Part shown: positions 62,773-64,000 of the stretch, one piece after another
Layout: every line of letters starts with the position of its first letter
Numbering within the stretch: position 1 is the stretch's first letter
Source: Planctomycetota bacterium
GTDB taxonomy: Bacteria > Planctomycetota > Phycisphaerae > SM23-33
Length of the DNA stretch: 64,000 nt
NCBI GenBank assembly: GCA_022705325.1
Contig: JAKJER010000025.1
Coordinates: 1 to 64,000 of the forward strand
Direction: 5' to 3'
The notes under the pieces: generated by a model
Databases searched by the model: none
Told to the model about the DNA's origin: nothing
Seen by the model: only the letters and a program-made list of their open reading frames with translations
Program-made: the position numbers and the translations under genes

Positions 62773-64000
62773 CTACTGCTCCCCGCGGAGCTTTCGGACG
62801 TAGGCGAGGTAGGCCTGGATGTGCTTTTCGTAGCCGCGATCGGTGGGGGTGTAGTAGGTCCGCTCCACGCCGAGGTAGTCCTGATCCGGGCTGACCCCGC
62901 CGGCAAAGTCGTGGCTGTACTGGTAGCCCTGGCCGTGGCCGTACTGCTCGGCCATGCCCGGGTGCGGGGCGTTGCGGAGATGCTTGGGCACGGGAATGGT
63001 GCGGTTGGAGCGGACGTCGTCGAGGGCGGCGTCGACGGCCTTGTACGACGCGTTGGACTTGGGGGCGCAGGCCATGTAGATGACGGCCTGGGCGAGGGTG
63101 ATGCGGCATTCGGGCATGCCGACCCGCTCGACGATGTCAAAGGTTGCCGCGGCGACGGAGATGGCGCGGGGATCGGCGTTGCCGATGTCCTCGCTGGCCA
63201 GGATGGCGATCCGCCGGGCGATGAAACGGGGGTCCTCGCCGGCCTCGAGCATTCGGGCCAGCCAGTAGACGGCGGCGTCGGGGTCGCTGCCTCGCATGGA
63301 CTTGATGAGCGCGCTGGCGGCGTCGTAGTGAAGGTCGCCGGTGCGGTCGTACTGGACGGCCTTGGTCTGGATGGACTCCTGCGCGACGGCCAGGTCGAAG
63401 ACGATGTCGACCTGGCGGGGGTCTTCGACGTCCAGCGAGGCGTGGCGGAGCTGGCTGAGCACGCCGACCTCGAGGGCGGTCAGGGCGCGGCGGGCGTCGC
63501 CGTCGCTGACGGTGGCCAGGTGGGCCAGGGCGTCGTCAGAGGCCTGGATGCGGTATCGGCCCAGGCCGCGGTCGCCGTCGGCGATGGCGCGGCGAAGGAG
63601 CAGGACGACGTCGTCCTCGCTGAGGGGCTCGAAGCGGAACAGCGTGCTCCGCGAGAGCAGGGGCGAGTTGATGGTGAAGAACGGGTTCTCGGTGGTCGCC
63701 CCGATGAGAATGACCGTGCCGTTCTCCACGTCGTCGAGCAGGACGTCCTGCTGGGCGCGGTTGAAGCGGTGCAACTCGTCGATGAACAGGACGGTTCGCC
63801 GGCCGGCCGAGGCGAGGGCGGCCCGCGCCCGCTCGATGATCTCCCGCACGTCCTTGACGCCCGCCGACGCGCCGTTCAGTGCGAAGAACTCCGCCGAGCA
63901 GTGGCGGGCGACCACCTGGGCCAGCGTGGTCTTGCCGCACCCGGGCGGGCCGTGGAAGACCAGGCTGCTGAGGCGGTCGGCCTCGAGCATGCGGCGAAGC
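62773..64000 (-). CDS. rarA: RarA (MgsA)-type AAA+ ATPase, 5' end beyond the window
   Basis: About 409 residues of the C-terminal part of a replication-associated recombination protein. Walker A is FHGPPGCGKTTLAQ, Walker B is LFIDELHRFN, sensor 1 is VILIGATTENPFF and sensor 2 is DGDARRALTALEV. The RarA-specific C-terminal clamp-loader-like region includes YDAASALIKSMRGSDPDAAVYWL and GQGYQYSHDFAGG. It helps rescue stalled replication forks. The first tens of residues lie beyond base 64000, so the start is not visible. The end matches family length. Confidence 0.94.
   Translation of the reverse strand, partial: LRRMLEADRLSSLVFHGPPGCGKTTLAQVVARHCSAEFFALNGASAGVKDVREIIERARAALASAGRRTVLFIDELHRFNRAQQDVLLDDVENGTVILIGATTENPFFTINSPLLSRSTLFRFEPLSEDDVVLLLRRAIADGDRGLGRYRIQASDDALAHLATVSDGDARRALTALEVGVLSQLRHASLDVEDPRQVDIVFDLAVAQESIQTKAVQYDRTGDLHYDAASALIKSMRGSDPDAAVYWLARMLEAGEDPRFIARRIAILASEDIGNADPRAISVAAATFDIVERVGMPECRITLAQAVIYMACAPKSNASYKAVDAALDDVRSNRTIPVPKHLRNAPHPGMAEQYGHGQGYQYSHDFAGGVSPDQDYLGVERTYYTPTDRGYEKHIQAYLAYVRKLRGEQ

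Overview
The window is GC-rich, densely coding bacterial DNA. It most resembles a member of the Planctomycetota, probably class Phycisphaerae. The pointers are a PEP-CTERM protein, formylglycine-type sulfatase, two cytochrome/beta-propeller proteins of the HzsA-related type, a DUF5010-like protein, a PQQ-type beta-propeller, a ferredoxin-dependent 2-oxoacid oxidoreductase and a large stock of secreted carbohydrate-active proteins. The phylum is inferred from gene content; there is no 16S rRNA in the window. Housekeeping genes show no sign of foreign origin, and no phage, integrase, transposase gene or CRISPR array was found.

Layout. 1-1.6 kb: two short direct repeats resembling a mobile-element end, then a PEP-CTERM exported protein. 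1.7-6.2 kb (minus): a surface-glycan block with a GT4 glycosyltransferase, a protein with two Kdo/WaaP-type kinase domains, a GT9 heptosyltransferase-like enzyme and a DUF2062 membrane protein. 6.2-8.7 kb (minus): KorAB oxidoreductase. 8.9-11 kb (minus): a zinc-ribbon protein with a very acidic tail, and an APH-fold kinase. 11.1-22.4 kb (plus): metallophosphoesterase, HtrA protease, ClpC, alanine dehydrogenase, sulfatase and a CHASE2 adenylate cyclase. 22.4-25.1 kb: a secreted glycoside hydrolase. 25.2-31.1 kb (minus): an arsenic-type cluster in the order arsR, ArsP-like permease, DGC protein, thioredoxin-like protein, Tat-exported flavoprotein, ArsF-like, ArsG-like, radical SAM/SPASM protein. 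31.3-36.8 kb (plus): an unknown secreted protein and the first HzsA-related multiheme protein. 37-44.2 kb (minus): a complete tripartite ABC efflux operon (HlyD, ATPase, two FtsX, cysteine-rich lipoprotein, TolC) preceded by a Cys/His-rich secreted protein. 44.2-48 kb (minus): rpsB-tsf-pyrH-frr followed by tRNA-Lys and tRNA-Glu. 48.2-48.9 kb: larB. 49-56.7 kb (minus): histidine kinase, lipoprotein, second HzsA-related protein, HAD hydrolase and DUF5010-like protein. 56.8-61.2 kb (plus): GH28-like enzyme, Nudix hydrolase, PQQ propeller and ROK sugar kinase. 61.4-64 kb (minus): an unknown exported protein and rarA, which runs off the right edge.

How the parts fit. Secreted hydrolases, a sulfatase, a sugar kinase and carbohydrate-binding cytochromes suggest a polysaccharide degrader. 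KorAB and the multiheme proteins suggest anaerobic or microaerobic energy metabolism. The arsenic-type cluster and the neighbouring cysteine-rich efflux operon suggest metal(loid) stress. Several genes lack a Shine-Dalgarno sequence and have a -10-like hexamer placed 6-7 bases before the ATG, so leaderless mRNAs seem common.

Limits. All function calls come from reading motifs by eye, without database search. Start codons were chosen from Shine-Dalgarno sites, promoter spacing and family length. Stretches over 300 bases without a gene are limited to 9573-9877, which is described in the features.
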